Shown piece by piece: positions 9,106-21,184 of a stretch of 64,000 nucleotides of DNA. The position numbers were made by a program, and so were the translations under genes. The notes beneath the pieces are model-generated. The model was not told where the DNA came from and did not search any database. It saw only the letters and a list, made by a program, of their open reading frames with translations. Source of the DNA: Aquilaria yunnanensis (Eukaryota > Streptophyta > Magnoliopsida > Malvales > Thymelaeaceae); NCBI GenBank assembly GCA_039654915.1, contig CM077597.1, positions 25,518,001 to 25,582,000 on the forward strand. The letters run 5' to 3'. Positions within the stretch are counted from its first letter, which is position 1; the number at the start of each line of letters is the position of its first letter.

Positions 9106-9120
9106 GCAAAGGGGGGCAGC
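9106..9120 (+). other. Polypurine tract of the left retroelement
   Basis: GCAAAGGGGGGCAGC immediately precedes the LTR start TGTTGACACC. This is the expected plus-strand primer for an element in + orientation. Confidence 0.8.
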
Positions 9121-9624
9121 TGTTGACACCCAATTTCGTCCGGGTGTTTTAAAATTTTGAAAAAAATTTTATTAAAAAAAATTAATTTAAAAAAAAAAAT
9201 ATATTACTATTATTATTAAAAAAAATTTAATTAGTTTAAAATATATTTTTGTTTTGTGAAAATTTGATTTAAAATGATATATGTGTGAATATGTGTATGT
9301 TTGAAATAAAATAAAATTTCATGAAAAAAATGACAAAAAATTAAAAGTTTGAGGTAAAAATGACAAAATTGAGAAGTTTCGAAAAAAATTGACAAATTCT
9401 AAAAGTTCCAGGAGCATTTGGTAGTTTGTCACATAAAATTTTGAGCCTGCCGACGTTTTTGGCTCAAATTGACAGAAAACGACAAAATTGTCAAAATCAG
9501 AAGCTTCAGGAACTTATCCTGAGGCTGAGAGACGTAAAGGACTAAAATTGTCATTTTACCAATTTAAGAGATAAGTTTGAAATTTTTTATTAATTTATCC
9601 ATCAACAGTTCAGCTAAACTTCCT

Positions 9625-9632
9625 CTATAAAT
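9625..9632 (+). promoter_or_regulatory. LTR TATA box
   Basis: TATAAATA followed by a GCCCCCC stretch, about 500 bp into the LTR. Transcription would start near 9655-9660 and so define the R region of the element. Confidence 0.65.
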
Positions 9633-10059
9633 AGCCCCCCAAATTTTGTGCTGAACACAGATAAAAATAGAAAGAAAAGCTTAGAGCTCCGTTTTTAAAA
9701 TAGAAAAAATTACAGCCTTAGTCCCTAGCTCTCCTTCCTTTCCTCAGAAAATCTCAAAACTTTTCATTTTGACGATTAAGCCATCTTCTCCCCCCCTCGC
9801 GCGCCCTCTGTTTCCATTTCTCAGAATTCAGAATTTAAAATCAAGGGTACAACTCTCATTTAATCCTTCATCTTTTCAATTTCTTTCACTTTGGTCACTA
9901 ACTTTGTATTTTATTCTTGCAGAATTAATTACTAACCCTTTTAATTTTTACTTGTTTGTTTATTATTTGTTTATTACTAACCCCTTTTTTTATTGTTGTT
10001 ATTAACTTACTAACAACTAACTTTTAATACTATTATTGTTACTAACCTTTTAATTTTTG

Positions 10060-10510
10060 CATTATTACTAACTTTTATAATTGTTGTTAACAATTAATTA
10101 ACTTTTATTATTGTTGTTAATTAATTAATTTAATTAACTTGGCTAACTTTTATTATTGTTGTTAATTAATTAATTTAATTAACTTGGCTAGCTTTTTATT
10201 ATTGTTGTTAATTAATTAATTTAATTAATTTGGCTAACTTTTTATTTATTGTTGTTAATTAATTTAATTAATTTGGCTAACTTTTTATTTATTGTTGTTA
10301 ATTAATTTAATTAATTTGGCTAACTTTTTATTATTGTTGTTAATTAATTAATTTAATTAACTTGGCTAACTTTTTACTGTTGTTAATTAATTAATTTAAT
10401 TAACTTGGCTAACTTTTATTATTGTGGTTAATTAATTAATTTAATTAACTTGACTAACTTTTTATTATTGTTGTTTAACAATTAATTTAATTAACTTTGC
10501 TAACATTTAT
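10060..10510 (+). repeat. AT-rich tandem repeat within the LTR
   Basis: About eight units of roughly 50-60 bp with TTAATTAATTTAATTAACTT GGCTAAC and TTTTTATTATTGTTG, varying mainly in the number of TTAA blocks. Confidence 0.8.
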
Positions 10511-11299
10511 TATTATTTTTAAAGTGGATGGCCAAAAAGCCCCACTTTATTATTATTAATTTTTTTTCTTTATATAATTTTTTATTTAATTCACCTTTAC
10601 CCTTTACTAATTAATAAATAAATGAAAATTAAAAGAAGATTATTTTGTAATTAATTATTAAGGCTAATAAAAATTATTTTTAAAAAAAGCCAATTATTTT
10701 TATTTTTACATACATGTTTTTAATTCTTTAAAGATAGCAAAAAGTTAAAATTAATTTTAATAGTTATTTTTATCCAGTAAAAATAATAAAAAAATAAAAA
10801 TAAAACCTGTTTAAAAAAAATACATGAAAATTAAGACTTTATATTTTACTGATTTATTTAAAATATAACTTTTAAATCCACTAAAATAATAAATATTTTT
10901 CATTAAACAAGAAAACAAAAAGAAAATTAAAACAAGATAAGAAAAAGATAAGAAAGATAAGAAAAAGATAATAAAGATAAGAAAGATAAGATAAGATAAG
11001 AAAGATAAGAAGGAAAAGAAAGAAAAGAAAGAAAAATATAGAAAATAAAAATTTTTAGATTATTAATGAATCTAAAAATTCTATAACAAAAAGAATTACG
11101 AATTAGTAATTAAACTAATAATTAATTCCATAAAAATAAGAATTAAATAATTAACTATAAATTAAATCAACTTACATATCCGGATGATCCGTCAGGATCT
11201 GCGGTTTAAAAAAAAATATCACCCTTTTAATTAAATAAATTAAATAAAAAAAAGATAAAAATCCATATTTACAATATGGATTAAATTATTTAAAAGTTC

Positions 11300-11395
11300 A
11301 CCAAATTCCGTGTCCAAATGACTCGGCAGAGTCCATGGTTCGGAATCAAAAATCTTCCGTGTCCAAATGACTCGGCAGAGTCCATGGTTCGGAAG
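11300..11395 (+). repeat. Direct repeat of about 39 bp, two copies
   Basis: TCCGTGTCCAAATGACTCGG CAGAGTCCATGGTTCGGA occurs twice, separated by about ten bases. It lies near the 3' end of the LTR. Confidence 0.85.
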
Positions 11396-11668
11396 TATAA
11401 AATTTCATACAAATTAATTAATTTAAAAATCCACATTTCGACTAATCCAGTTAAAATTTCTAATTTTGAAAATTAACTGAGAATTATTTAAAAGCAAAGC
11501 AAAACAAAATTAAAATCAACTAAGGTGCCAATTTTTGGGCGTTTTAACAAAGTTGTTTTAACGTAACCGTACTCCCGATCCCCGAACTCTCGCTGACCAA
11601 TTTTAAGGTGACCAATCGACCTAAGAAAACTGATTGGTGGCGACTCCCGAAAACCCGACGTTGCCACA

Positions 11669-12440
11669 ATGTAAAAATAAAGACAAAAAAATTACATTAT
11701 TTTTCTTCTGGCCTCCCCAATTTTTTAATTATAAAACATAACAATAATTTTATAAAGTATAGATGTAAAATGGTAATAATTTTCTCTATCTCACTAAAAT
11801 TATACATAAATGCAGGTGGTTGATTTGTGTGAGAAATATAGGAAAAGTCCAATATCAAATAGTTAATTTTACTGTCTTCATAAAAAATAATTAATTTTTT
11901 GCATTTTGATCTGGAAATGGTAATATACGAGCCAAGGTATCCTACCTTCGGTTTCCCCAGCTTACCATTGGCCTTTTTTTCCTGCTCATCGTTGGTCGCC
12001 CATCACCGATGTTCTCATCTCATTTTCAATTTCCTTGCCATTTCTTTGCTCACCAACATTGTCATTGTCACGTGAGAACACGTGCACATTTTCCGCCAAC
12101 CTATGGACTAACTTACATAGATTGTCAAAGTTTGAGGACTAAGTTAATAGGAAACATAGTTAAAGGACTAACTCGTGGAAGTTTGTAAAGTTGGGGGAGC
12201 AACCATGCATTTTGGACTATATTAATTTACTAAGATCACCGTTGGCTTTTTTATATGTAATCATTTTAATACATATACCTGGTAGAACCGTAGAACTAGA
12301 AGCCAATGTCACATTTTTATATTTTTGTTCTATTTTTTAATTTTTTTGTTTTCAATGACAAGTTGCGTAGAAGGATATATGCACATAAAATTCTGACCGT
12401 AGGTAGAATGAAAACAATAGTATGTTAGGTGTTTTTATCC
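11669..12440 (+). mobile_element. hAT-like element copy 1, internally different or deleted
   Basis: The segment 11669-11870 matches 13455-13660 closely, and 12215-12440 matches 14705-14910. Both pairs are in the same order and orientation, so two copies of one element are present. Copy 1 lacks the transposase remnant of copy 2 and has unrelated sequence at 11871-12214. Its left part is cut off by the LTR ending at 11668. Confidence 0.5.
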
Positions 12441-12479
12441 ACACATCCTTATGTAAGTATTTACCATCTTGCACAGGTA

Positions 12480-12790
12480 TAGTACTTTCTAGTTCCAAAA
12501 AGATAAGTACTATTTTTTTTAGCTGTCCCATAAGGATTAATTGTTTGGAAAATATTTGATATTTAATTTATCTTATTATTCTCATTTTATTTTTATTTTC
12601 TCAAAATCTAAAAATTACAAAAAATTAAATTCTTTTAATCTTTATTTAAATTCTCACTATGAAAAATAAGAAAAAAATTATTTTATTTTAGCTTCAGGAG
12701 TGAAATGGAAAGAACAATAAAAATTACATAAAAAAATATATTATTTGAGATAGGATAGAAGAAAGAACTAATACATTTGTCTTATCATAA
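12480..12790. mobile_element. Possible Stowaway-like MITE
   Basis: Starts with GTACTTTCTAGTTCCAAAAAG and ends near GATAGAAGAAAGAACTAATA. The ends are loosely complementary and flanked by TA. The interior is AT-rich and non-coding. The match is weak. Confidence 0.3.
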
Positions 12791-13389
12791 CTCTGCTCCA
12801 GGTAACTAATTTTAAAACAAAATAAATATTCAAATTATGAATTTTCATTAAATAATCAGTAATCAAATTTAGTAAATTATATAATCAACTATGTTAATAT
12901 CAAAATTGAAAAACAAAATTGTTGCTTTTCTTTTAGCTAATTTTGTGTTGTCTTGATTGGAAGTTGTAGACTTCCTGCAGCCTGGTCCTCTCCCCCACAA
13001 GAATCAAGTGGCACTAAACAAGAATTGATTTTCTTCGTACCGGTCGCAATGCAGCTGTGGCCCTCGAACTTTGCAGCCTAGACGATTTACTCTGCAAACT
13101 ATATAATTCAATCCACATCAGCCCTCTAACTTGGCTGCTGGGTTCATGTTTGTCCAAGCCCGATAAAATCTCTAATTCCATTCTGTTTATCTTTGGGAGA
13201 TAAAAAATTCAATTTGTAATTCTAGTAATTTTGAATTTTCCACTTAAAGTAAAAATCAACCAGCTGGTATTGACGCTTACATTGTTGCAAAATTTAGCTA
13301 ACTTCAGACACTTTAACATACCAAATAATTTGTGTGGTGAAGACTGTAGCTCACTTCTAAATGGTTAGACATCAAGTTTTAGCCCCAAT
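12791..13389. other. Unassigned AT-rich sequence
   Basis: No ORF, repeat partner or domain was seen. It includes a less AT-rich piece at 12960-13150 with no recognised identity. Confidence 0.3.
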
Positions 13390-13796
13390 AGTGGAGGGAA
13401 TATGGGGGCTGGTGGGTGCCCCCAATATTTTTACAAATTATATATATTATATATAGGTATATGTAAAAATAAAGAAAAAAAATTGCATTATTTTTCTTTT
13501 GGCCTCCCAAATTTTTTAATTATAAAACATAACAATAATTTTAAGAAGTATAAATGTAAAATGCTAATAATTTTCTCTATCTCACTAAAATTATGCATAA
13601 ATGCAAGTGGTTGATTTGTGTGAGAAATGTAGGAAAAGTCCAACATCAAACAATGAATTTTACACTTTTAATTAAAAATAATTAATTATATTTTAAAAAA
13701 TTAGAAATGTAAAAGTACAACATTTCCTCTTCTTTTACAAATTTTTTACATTAGCCAAGATATGTCTCGTGAGAACCAAAGTCTTTTAACAAAGTA

Positions 13797-14369
13797 ATGA
13801 CGGAGCTTCTTCTTCTTAATGTTCTTTTGGATCCCAGAGATTCCTATAAGTATTTTAATATTGAAAACATATGTAGATTGACCGACAAGTTTTACCCTTT
13901 AGATTTCACTGAAGAAGAAAAGATTCATTTGAAGTATCAACTGTAGTGTTATGAGCTTGATGTGCTCCACTATCCATAGTTGAAAAACGTATTTACAATT
14001 ACTAAATTATGTAGAGAACTAAAGGGAATAAGAAAGTAAGAAATTTATCCTTTAGTGGATAGATTGATTCGTCTTACATTGACTATTCCTATTTTGACTG
14101 CAACACCGGAACGAGCCTTTTCAGTAATGAAAATTGTGAAAATAATACTTCATAGTAGTATGGGTGATAATTTTCTCAAGAATCACTTGATTGTTTGTAT
14201 TGGAAGAGAGATTGCTAAGACCTGTACAATAGACAAGATAATAGATGAGCTTTATGAATTGAAAGAAAGGCATGCCCACCTTAAGATGCACAAGACATTA
14301 TCTTTGGGCACCCTTGACTCACTTCTAACTGTAAAAAATCAAATACTCCCTCCATCTTATAATGAATGA
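13797..14369 (+). pseudogene. hAT transposase C-terminal (dimerisation) remnant
   Basis: The frame at 14055-14369 reads as the hAT-family dimerisation domain, with the diagnostic TPERAFSVMKIVK stretch and IDELYELKERHAHLK, as in plant TTF-type zinc finger/hAT proteins. The preceding 250 bases translate to a matching upstream part (LLLLNVLLDPRDSYKYFNIE, then FYPLDFTEEEKIHLKYQL) but with stop codons. The N-terminal zinc finger and catalytic core are not found, so this is a dead fragment. Confidence 0.75.
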
Positions 14370-14631
14370 AACATTTTGTTGGGCATGAAAAGAGCTTTTT
14401 ATAATAAAAGTTTAAATAATGAATAAAAAAAACTCCCTTTTTTGGGTTTTGTGCAGTGAAAGTTTAAATGAAGATTAAAAAAAAATTCTTTATTAGGTTT
14501 TATGCGGTGAGAGTTTAAATGAGGGTAGTAAGGTAAATTAGAAGTTAAAACTTTCTAAAATGATAAACATTTCATTTTTTTTGAAATATCCAAAATAAAA
14601 ATACGCTTTATTCTTTTTAGTACGGAGAGCG
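14346..14631. mobile_element. Stowaway-like MITE (about 286 bp)
   Basis: Begins CTCCCTCCATCTTATAATG and ends TTTTTAGTACGGAGAGCG. The ends are imperfect inverted repeats in the style of Tc1/mariner Stowaway MITEs and are flanked by TA. It overlaps the last codons of the hAT remnant. Confidence 0.5.
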
Positions 14632-14943
14632 TATAAGTAAAAGATAGCGTCGCACAGTTGTTTAGTTTCTAATTGCTTTCAATATTGACAAGTTGCATAT
14701 GTATATATTGGTGACTTAAATTACTAAGATCACTTTCCGGCTTTTTATATGTAATTGTTCAATATGACACCAGGCAGAACTAGAAGTCTATGTAACATTT
14801 TTAATTTTTTCGTTTTATTCTTTAATTTTTTGTTTTTAGTAACAAGTTGCATACGAGGATATGCATATAAAATTTAACAGTAGGTAGAATGAAACAATAT
14901 GATGTGTTAGGTGAGTCTTCATCAATACATTATCACAATATAT

Positions 14944-15171
14944 TACTTCCTCTATCTCATAAAACTTATCCTTTTAATTATTCACAATATTTAATTCATC
15001 ATTTTTTTTCCTTGAAATTTTTTTATATGAAAATGATATTTTAAAGACTCTAGTTTATAAATTTAATTTTTAAGAATTTTTTTGCAATACAAATTAATAT
15101 AAATATGTTTAGGTCGAAGTTTAGTTAAGACAAAGTAAAAGGACCAACCTTTGTGAAACAAAGAGAATAAA
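14944..15171. mobile_element. Possible second Stowaway-like MITE
   Basis: Starts ACTTCCTCTATCTCATAAAA and ends near TTTGTGAAACAAAGAGAATA. The edges are loosely inverted and the interior is AT-rich. Boundaries are approximate. Confidence 0.35.
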
Positions 15172-16400
15172 ATTGTAACTTAGCTCTCGGTAACTATGAG
15201 TGTTCATGGATCGCGTATGATTGGATTACAGAAGAAGCTGACCTAACCTGCATCCATGACCGAGTTGCAAATTCTAATACGCGACCCAACTTGCATACCC
15301 CACAGCATGCATAAAACTTGAACCTCACAGAATGAAGTTCTGATTGGTTCCATATGATCGGCTTTTTATATTCTCTTATACAACAAAAAAAATTCTATCC
15401 AAACCAATGTTATGAGCAGCTAACAATGTACAATAACATTAAAACACACAATGGAAATTAAGCCATTGTTTTGATTGGTCAGTTTCATCATCTAATTATG
15501 ACTTCTAATTAAGTCCTGCAATGTTTTTGTGTTAGTTTGAAATGTTTGCTTGTGTATTCTTGTAGCCTATGCATTTAATCATAGTTCTTCAATTTTTTTT
15601 CATGGTTGATCGAAATTGTTTTGAAAGGGTAAATGTTTTCACAGGCTTTTGACATTATTGTTTTCCAGAAAGTTCATGTGGCTAGTATGCGTCACTTCTA
15701 GATGACTTTCAATTTAGTTCAGCTAATGATGATTTTTTCAATTGTTCTATAAACTTACTATAATTTGCAATATAATGGTGGTTGATAGATGGTTTTTGCT
15801 AATGCCTGATGTATCAGTTGATCTCATGGCCAACAACATTGGAGGTGCTTCATTCATTTTATGCTAAGAGTATACCAATTGTGACAAGACCATTTTTGAC
15901 CAACTTAGGTTGATTATGAGAACGAGTCTCACACCAATTGCAATTGGCTAATTAATACACCCTTGTTAAAAAATATTTATGTCACTAGTTATTTAACATA
16001 AGATGCAATTATGGATGCATTAGTTACTTTGACATAAGGTAGTTAAAACTGATAAAATATAAACACAAGGAAGAAAATTTTCATAAATCCATGAGTCAAC
16101 ATATCGAAGCATACAAAATAGTCATAAAATCATCAAAATAATCTACACATAGCTAATCATGTGTTGGCATAAAAAAAAATACAACTATGCCCATCACCCA
16201 TATACATTGGGTGCTACTAGTGTACATAACATGTACACAAAGGCTCATACTACTGAGATCCATCTATCTAGCTCGCACAATAGATACAACTCCTAGTGGC
16301 AAGCCTCAAAAGTTCTTCACGTGCCTTGCTAACCTATGTGGCCAAGAAGACCATAATTGGTAAAGTAGCTTAACCAACAAGTAACCAATAATACTAGAAT
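15172..16400. other. Unassigned sequence
   Basis: No ORF above background, no domain and no internal repeat partner was found on either strand. Confidence 0.3.
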
Positions 16401-18228
16401 CTTAAGGATTCAAATAATAATTTACCTGTAACAAAAAACTACTTTAATAACCCTCAATAGTTGTCGGGCTCAACACTGTTGGTATTTGCATAATATAAAG
16501 CTAAAGGAGTGACAATCCATAATTCTCATTAGGGGATCATCAGCCTCATTGAAAAATACTATGGGCAACACATATATTTAATCTATTGTGAGATTGAAAC
16601 AGTGAAAGGCTAAACTTATGCACATAACATTTCAGTCCCATGGGACTTGTCCTCTACCTAGTCCTTAACAACAAGGTGGAGCCTCGTCTACTAGCAAGCA
16701 TTACTTGCTAGTCTAACTAGTGATTTCAATTACTAGCTTGAACCTCCCTTATGTTGTATAAAGGCACTATGTTTTGACCATTAATACCTAGGTTTTGAAG
16801 AACCTTATTAGGTGTACTAAGGTTTTTACATCAAAACCTCAAGCCTAAAGCCCTAGCTAACTCCCCAATGGTGGAAAACCTCACACTCGAGCTAATGGTG
16901 TTTCATTGTAGCCATTAAACCTAGTTTTCTTGTATGCACAATTGTGGCCTTAAAATTTCAAGAAAACTGCCAGACATAGTGGCAGCTTTAGAAGTCCCAG
17001 TTTGGCACTGAGACACCTTAACCCATAAGCACCCAAAGGACACACCCTAGTAAAAAGTAAAAATGTTGCTCATTTTGCCTGTCATATTGCAGCATTGCTA
17101 TTGGAGTCACAGCGCCACAAGCAAAACCATCTCGGTGCTACATGGGGGCTGGGTATTGCAGTGCCATGCCGGCATCATGGTGTTAGTCCCCCATGCCTTA
17201 CACCCCCACTCCATGCCCATGGCATCTTGGTAGGCATCCCAAGCCTACCATAAGTGCTTGGGACCCCTTCCCACACCATATACATTAAAAACAGGTTATA
17301 TAGGCCACATTGTACCATCACAAACACACCTATGATGTATCATTACATTAGACAAAGCACAAATTCATACCTAGTCCATCATGATCAAACATGCCCATAA
17401 TCAATTCCATTGACAATAATACTTGCTTAAATAGCATCAATTGAACATTAGACCTTAAATATTTTACCTCCATTTTAAGCTACAAGCAAGGGTCAAGCAA
17501 TCCTTTAGCAAGATAAAGGCTTTACTAGCTTTTTCCTTGGTTCGAACACAATTCAAGACACATGGCACCAAATCAACACAAACCAACCAAAACTAATGAA
17601 TCAAAAGGCCAAACATATATGAAAACACATAGGGTCTTAGAGTACCTCATGTACACAACATCATTAAGCAAGAAAAACATGAAAATAGGTTTCCAAACCA
17701 TGAAGCAAGCTCAAAATGAGCTATCCCATATAAGAACACCCTTGGAGCCTTTTATTTCCATAAAGAATGCAAGGATTTGAAAAGAATTTGGTGTAAAATC
17801 AAAGGGGACAAGAGGAGCTACAGGTTGGGGGGGGAAATGAGGGGAATAATGCCATCCCAACTCTTCTCCATGGATTTTGAAGCCAAATCCTTTACCCCCT
17901 AACCTTTTTAAGTTTTGTCAAAAAACCTTCTTCCAAAATAGTAACTTCACCTGCCATCTCTCAGCACTTAGCAAAATTTTAATGCTAAACATGGGTTAGA
18001 GCTTTAAAACACATTTTTTTTACATTCAAGACTTGACTTGACACTTCAGATTGTAAAATTACCATTTTGCCCTAACCTCATTTGATGCCATAAATCTCTC
18101 AGAACCTAATAAACCTTAATAAACTTACTTAACCCTACTAATGAAACTTAAAATAAGGTATTTAACTTGGATTTTGTCAATTTACCTCCCCTCAATTGAG
18201 CTTCCTGCTATGAGGGCCCTAACATTCC
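16400..18228 (-). repeat. Probable degraded 3' LTR of a minus-strand Tekay-like element
   Basis: On the minus strand the pol remnant ends near 18380. It is followed by a purine-rich tract and then TGTTAGGGCCCTCATAGC, which fits the start of a 3' LTR at about 18228. The far end could not be placed. ORFs in this stretch (for example 17562-17780) show no domain. Confidence 0.4.
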
Positions 18229-21184
18229 TCTATCCTTCTAAGAGTTGATCCTCCAAATTTTGTTGAAATTGAGGGAAGTCATTTGGATATTGTTTCTACA
18301 TTTCTTGCTCCTTTTCCTAGGTGGCTTCCTCCTTGTTATGGTTAGACCAAAGGATCATGACCATTGGAGTTGACTCGGCTTAAAGTTTCCTAACTTGCCT
18401 ATTAAGGATCTTAACAAGTCTTTCTTTGTAGATCAAGTCCTCTAGAATAAGAAGTGCCAATGGAAAAACTACTTGTCTTAGGTAAACCATGCACTTTCTT
18501 AGAAGACTAACATGGAACACATTGTGCACTTCAGACAAGTTGGGCAACAATGTCGATTGGTAAGCCACCTCATTACTTTCTCCAAGATATCGTAAGGGGC
18601 AATGTACCTTAGGGCTAGTTCACCACTTTGCCCAAACCAGGCCATTCCCTTCATAAGACAAACCTTGAGGAGCACTTTGTCTCCTACATCAAAGCTTAAC
18701 TCTCATTTCCTCAAGTTGGTGAACTTAGTCTAATGGTCATTTTTAGCCCTAATCTATTTTCGGATCAACTTAATCTTAGCCATGGTGTTGGCTATGATCT
18801 TGGGACCAATCACTACCCTATTTGAAGGGTTTGCCCAACATTAGGGTGTCATGCAACACCTACCATACAATGTTTTGTATGGTGCCATGCCTATAATAGC
18901 ATGATGACTGTTATTATAGGCAAACTTGATGAGTAGTAAGTGTTAGTCCCAATCATCGTAAAGTCCATGGCACATATGTGCAACATATCCTCCAAGGTTT
19001 ATATCACTCTTTTAGACTAGCCATTAGTCGAAGGATGGAAGGCAGTACTGAGACTAACATTACTCCTTAGCACCTACCTTGATTCAAATTGGGGCTGCCT
19101 ATTAGATATAATCTAATTCAGTATCCCTTGTAGCTTCACCACCTCTTTGATGTATAACTCAAACAACTTCTCCATGGTGTAGGTAATCTTTGTAGGTATA
19201 AAGTGTACCAACTTGGTCAACCTATCAACACTACCCATACCAAATCATATTGGTTTTATGTATTTGGTAACCTAACTGGGAAGTTCATCTGAAAGATCCC
19301 CATTTTTTATCTTGGAAAGGTAAACTTTGGAGCGTGCCTAGCAGCTTTTGATGCTATGCCTTAACTAGTTGGCACGTCAAACACTTAGCTCTATGCCTGG
19401 CTACATTCTTCTGTAATCTTGGAAAGTATGAGGAGTATTTGTAAAGAATAGCATCTAGCTCTATGCCATATGTTTGTAAAGCATGTTTTAGGAGTATTTG
19501 TGTTAGTTTAGGTGTTCTAGCTACAAACTACTTCTATTTTATTCTAATTTAGGAGAATTAAGACTCTAAGGCCTAGAAATCTATAAGGCTAAACATATGT
19601 GTTTTATTCATATGTAATCATTAATAAAGTTATTGTTTGAGAGTTTTTCTCTATTGTTCTTTGTGAACTTCTTTTAGGCACATAGAGGATCTACATGTTC
19701 TTTGTATGTTTTTTCTATACTTCTCATTTCTATTCATGGGTTGAACAAGGGTGGTGGTTCTTCTAGTTCTTGGACATTATTTATGAAACTTGTTTGTATC
19801 TTAGGGGAGTTTTTTTAGCCCTTTATACCACTAGGGTTTCTATCACTTAAAAAGGACCATTTTTGTGTACTTCTAACTGAGTGCATCCACTGCAACATTT
19901 CCATTCCAGACTCAATACTCAATTAAGCAGTCATAATCTTTTATGTACTCAATTAGCCACTGTTGTATCATGTTAAACTCATTTTGGTTGAACAAGTATC
20001 TGAAACTTTTACAGTTAATGAAACTTTGAAATGACCTCTCCATCAAGTAGTGCTTTGAAAGCTTAAGTGCAAAGAGTACCATTACGAGTTTAAGGTCATG
20101 GATTGGGTAGCTCAACTGATTAGGCCTTAACTAACTTGTGCCATAAGTGATGGCCACATTTTTCTGCATCAATACACATCCTAAACTAGAACTTGATGCA
20201 TCAGTGTACATTGTGAAAGCCTTGTTTGGGTCCAGCAAGATAAGTATTGAGGCCTTGTCAACTTTTCTTCAACTCTAAATAGGCCTTCCTTTACTTCATT
20301 GTCCACTCAAATTTTTGAGCTTTCTTGGTCAAGGCCATCAACAGTGCTGCTATCATAAATAATTTCTATTTGAGCCTTTTATAATAGCCTACGATGATTA
20401 AAAAGCTCTAAATCTCCATAACCATAGTTGGCCTTTTCGACTCAACCACTGCTTGAACCATTTCAGGGTTGACCAAAAAATTTTGAGCACTTATGATGTG
20501 CCCCAAGAACTTTATCATTTTAGACCAAAACTCACACTTGAACAGCTTTGCATAGTACTGATTGTCCTTTAGCGTTTGCAAAACCATCCTAAGGTGTTCC
20601 TGTGTTCTTGGGGAGACTACCAGTATACCAAGATATCATAGATGAATAATTCAATAACTTGATACAAGAACTAGATAAAGATCCTATTCATGGCCTCCAT
20701 GAACATTGCCGGGGCATTGGTCATGTTAAATGGTACAATTGTCTACTTATAGTATCCATATCTTGTCCTGTAAGCTATTTTTAGGATATTTTACTCCCTA
20801 GCCCAAATCTAAAAGTAGCTAGACCTAAGGTAGATCCTGGAGAACAACTTTACTCCCTTTAATCTGTCAAATAGATAGTTGATCTTAGGAAAGGGATAAT
20901 TATTCTTGAGTATTACTGCATTCATCTTTCTAAAGTTAATGTACAGTCTCAAGGTTTTATCATTCTTCTTCACGAATAACCTTGAAGCTCTAGATGGTGA
21001 AACACTTGGCCATATGAAGCCCTTTTCTAGAAGTTACTCAAATTACTTGTTCAGGTCATCCATTTTAGGGGTTGATATTTAGTAAGAGAGTATTGAAATT
21101 TATTCCACTCTAGGTTGAAAGTGAATGGAAAACTAGAACTCATGCTTAGGTAGTAACCTAGGTAAATTAGTTAGGGACACCTTG
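18229..21184 (-). pseudogene. Degenerate Tekay/Del-type Ty3/gypsy pol (RT, RNase H, integrase, C-terminus)
   Basis: Read on the minus strand, pieces of pol appear in order. Reverse transcriptase is near 20930-21100 (EKGFIWPSVSPSRASRLFVK-like). RNase H is at 19912-20115 (HDLKLVMVLFALKLSKHYL and KSFRYLFNQNEFN). The C-terminal part is at 18380-18568 (LSEVHNVFHVSLLRK, then a chromodomain-like tail region). Stops and frameshifts occur throughout. Gag and protease are not seen; the copy appears cut off at about 21185. It is the same broad lineage as the intact element at 51444-62069, but much older. Confidence 0.75.

Larger units (their letters stand above)
1..11668 (+). mobile_element. 3' part of a large Tat/Ogre-like Ty3/gypsy retrotransposon carrying accessory genes
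   Basis: Seen: a purine-rich tract at 9106-9120 directly precedes a sequence starting TGTTGACACC and ending GTTGCCACA at 11668, with a TATA box and a total length of about 2.5 kb. This is the PPT plus 3' LTR arrangement of a + strand Ty3/gypsy element. The long tandem-repeat-rich stretch before the PPT is typical of the 3' region of Tat-lineage (Ogre, Retand) elements. No reverse transcriptase, integrase or 5' LTR is visible, so gag-pol, if present, lies left of position 1. Inference: the cysteine-rich ORFs and the LOG gene between 2656 and 5943 lie inside this element as additional ORFs, because no LTR or TSD boundary is seen between them and the PPT. The alternative is an island of host or viral DNA trapped beside the element. 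Confidence 0.6.
9121..11668 (+). repeat. 3' LTR of the left Tat/Ogre-like element (2548 bp)
   Basis: Starts TGTTGACACCCAATTTCG, a start common among plant Ty3/gypsy LTRs, and ends with GTTGCCACA after a GGTGGCGACTCCC stretch. A TATA box lies at 9625-9632. The middle is very AT-rich with short tandem repeats. ATGTA at 11669-11673 is the probable target duplication; its partner is left of the window. To the right, the flank is the interior of hAT-like copy 1, so this element inserted into that copy. Confidence 0.75.
13390..14915 (+). mobile_element. hAT-like element copy 2
   Basis: Contains the transposase C-terminal remnant (13797-14369). It shares both a left segment (13455-13660) and a right segment (14705-14910) with copy 1. 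A MITE sits right after the coding remnant. Terminal inverted repeats and an 8-bp target duplication could not be fixed by eye. Confidence 0.5.
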
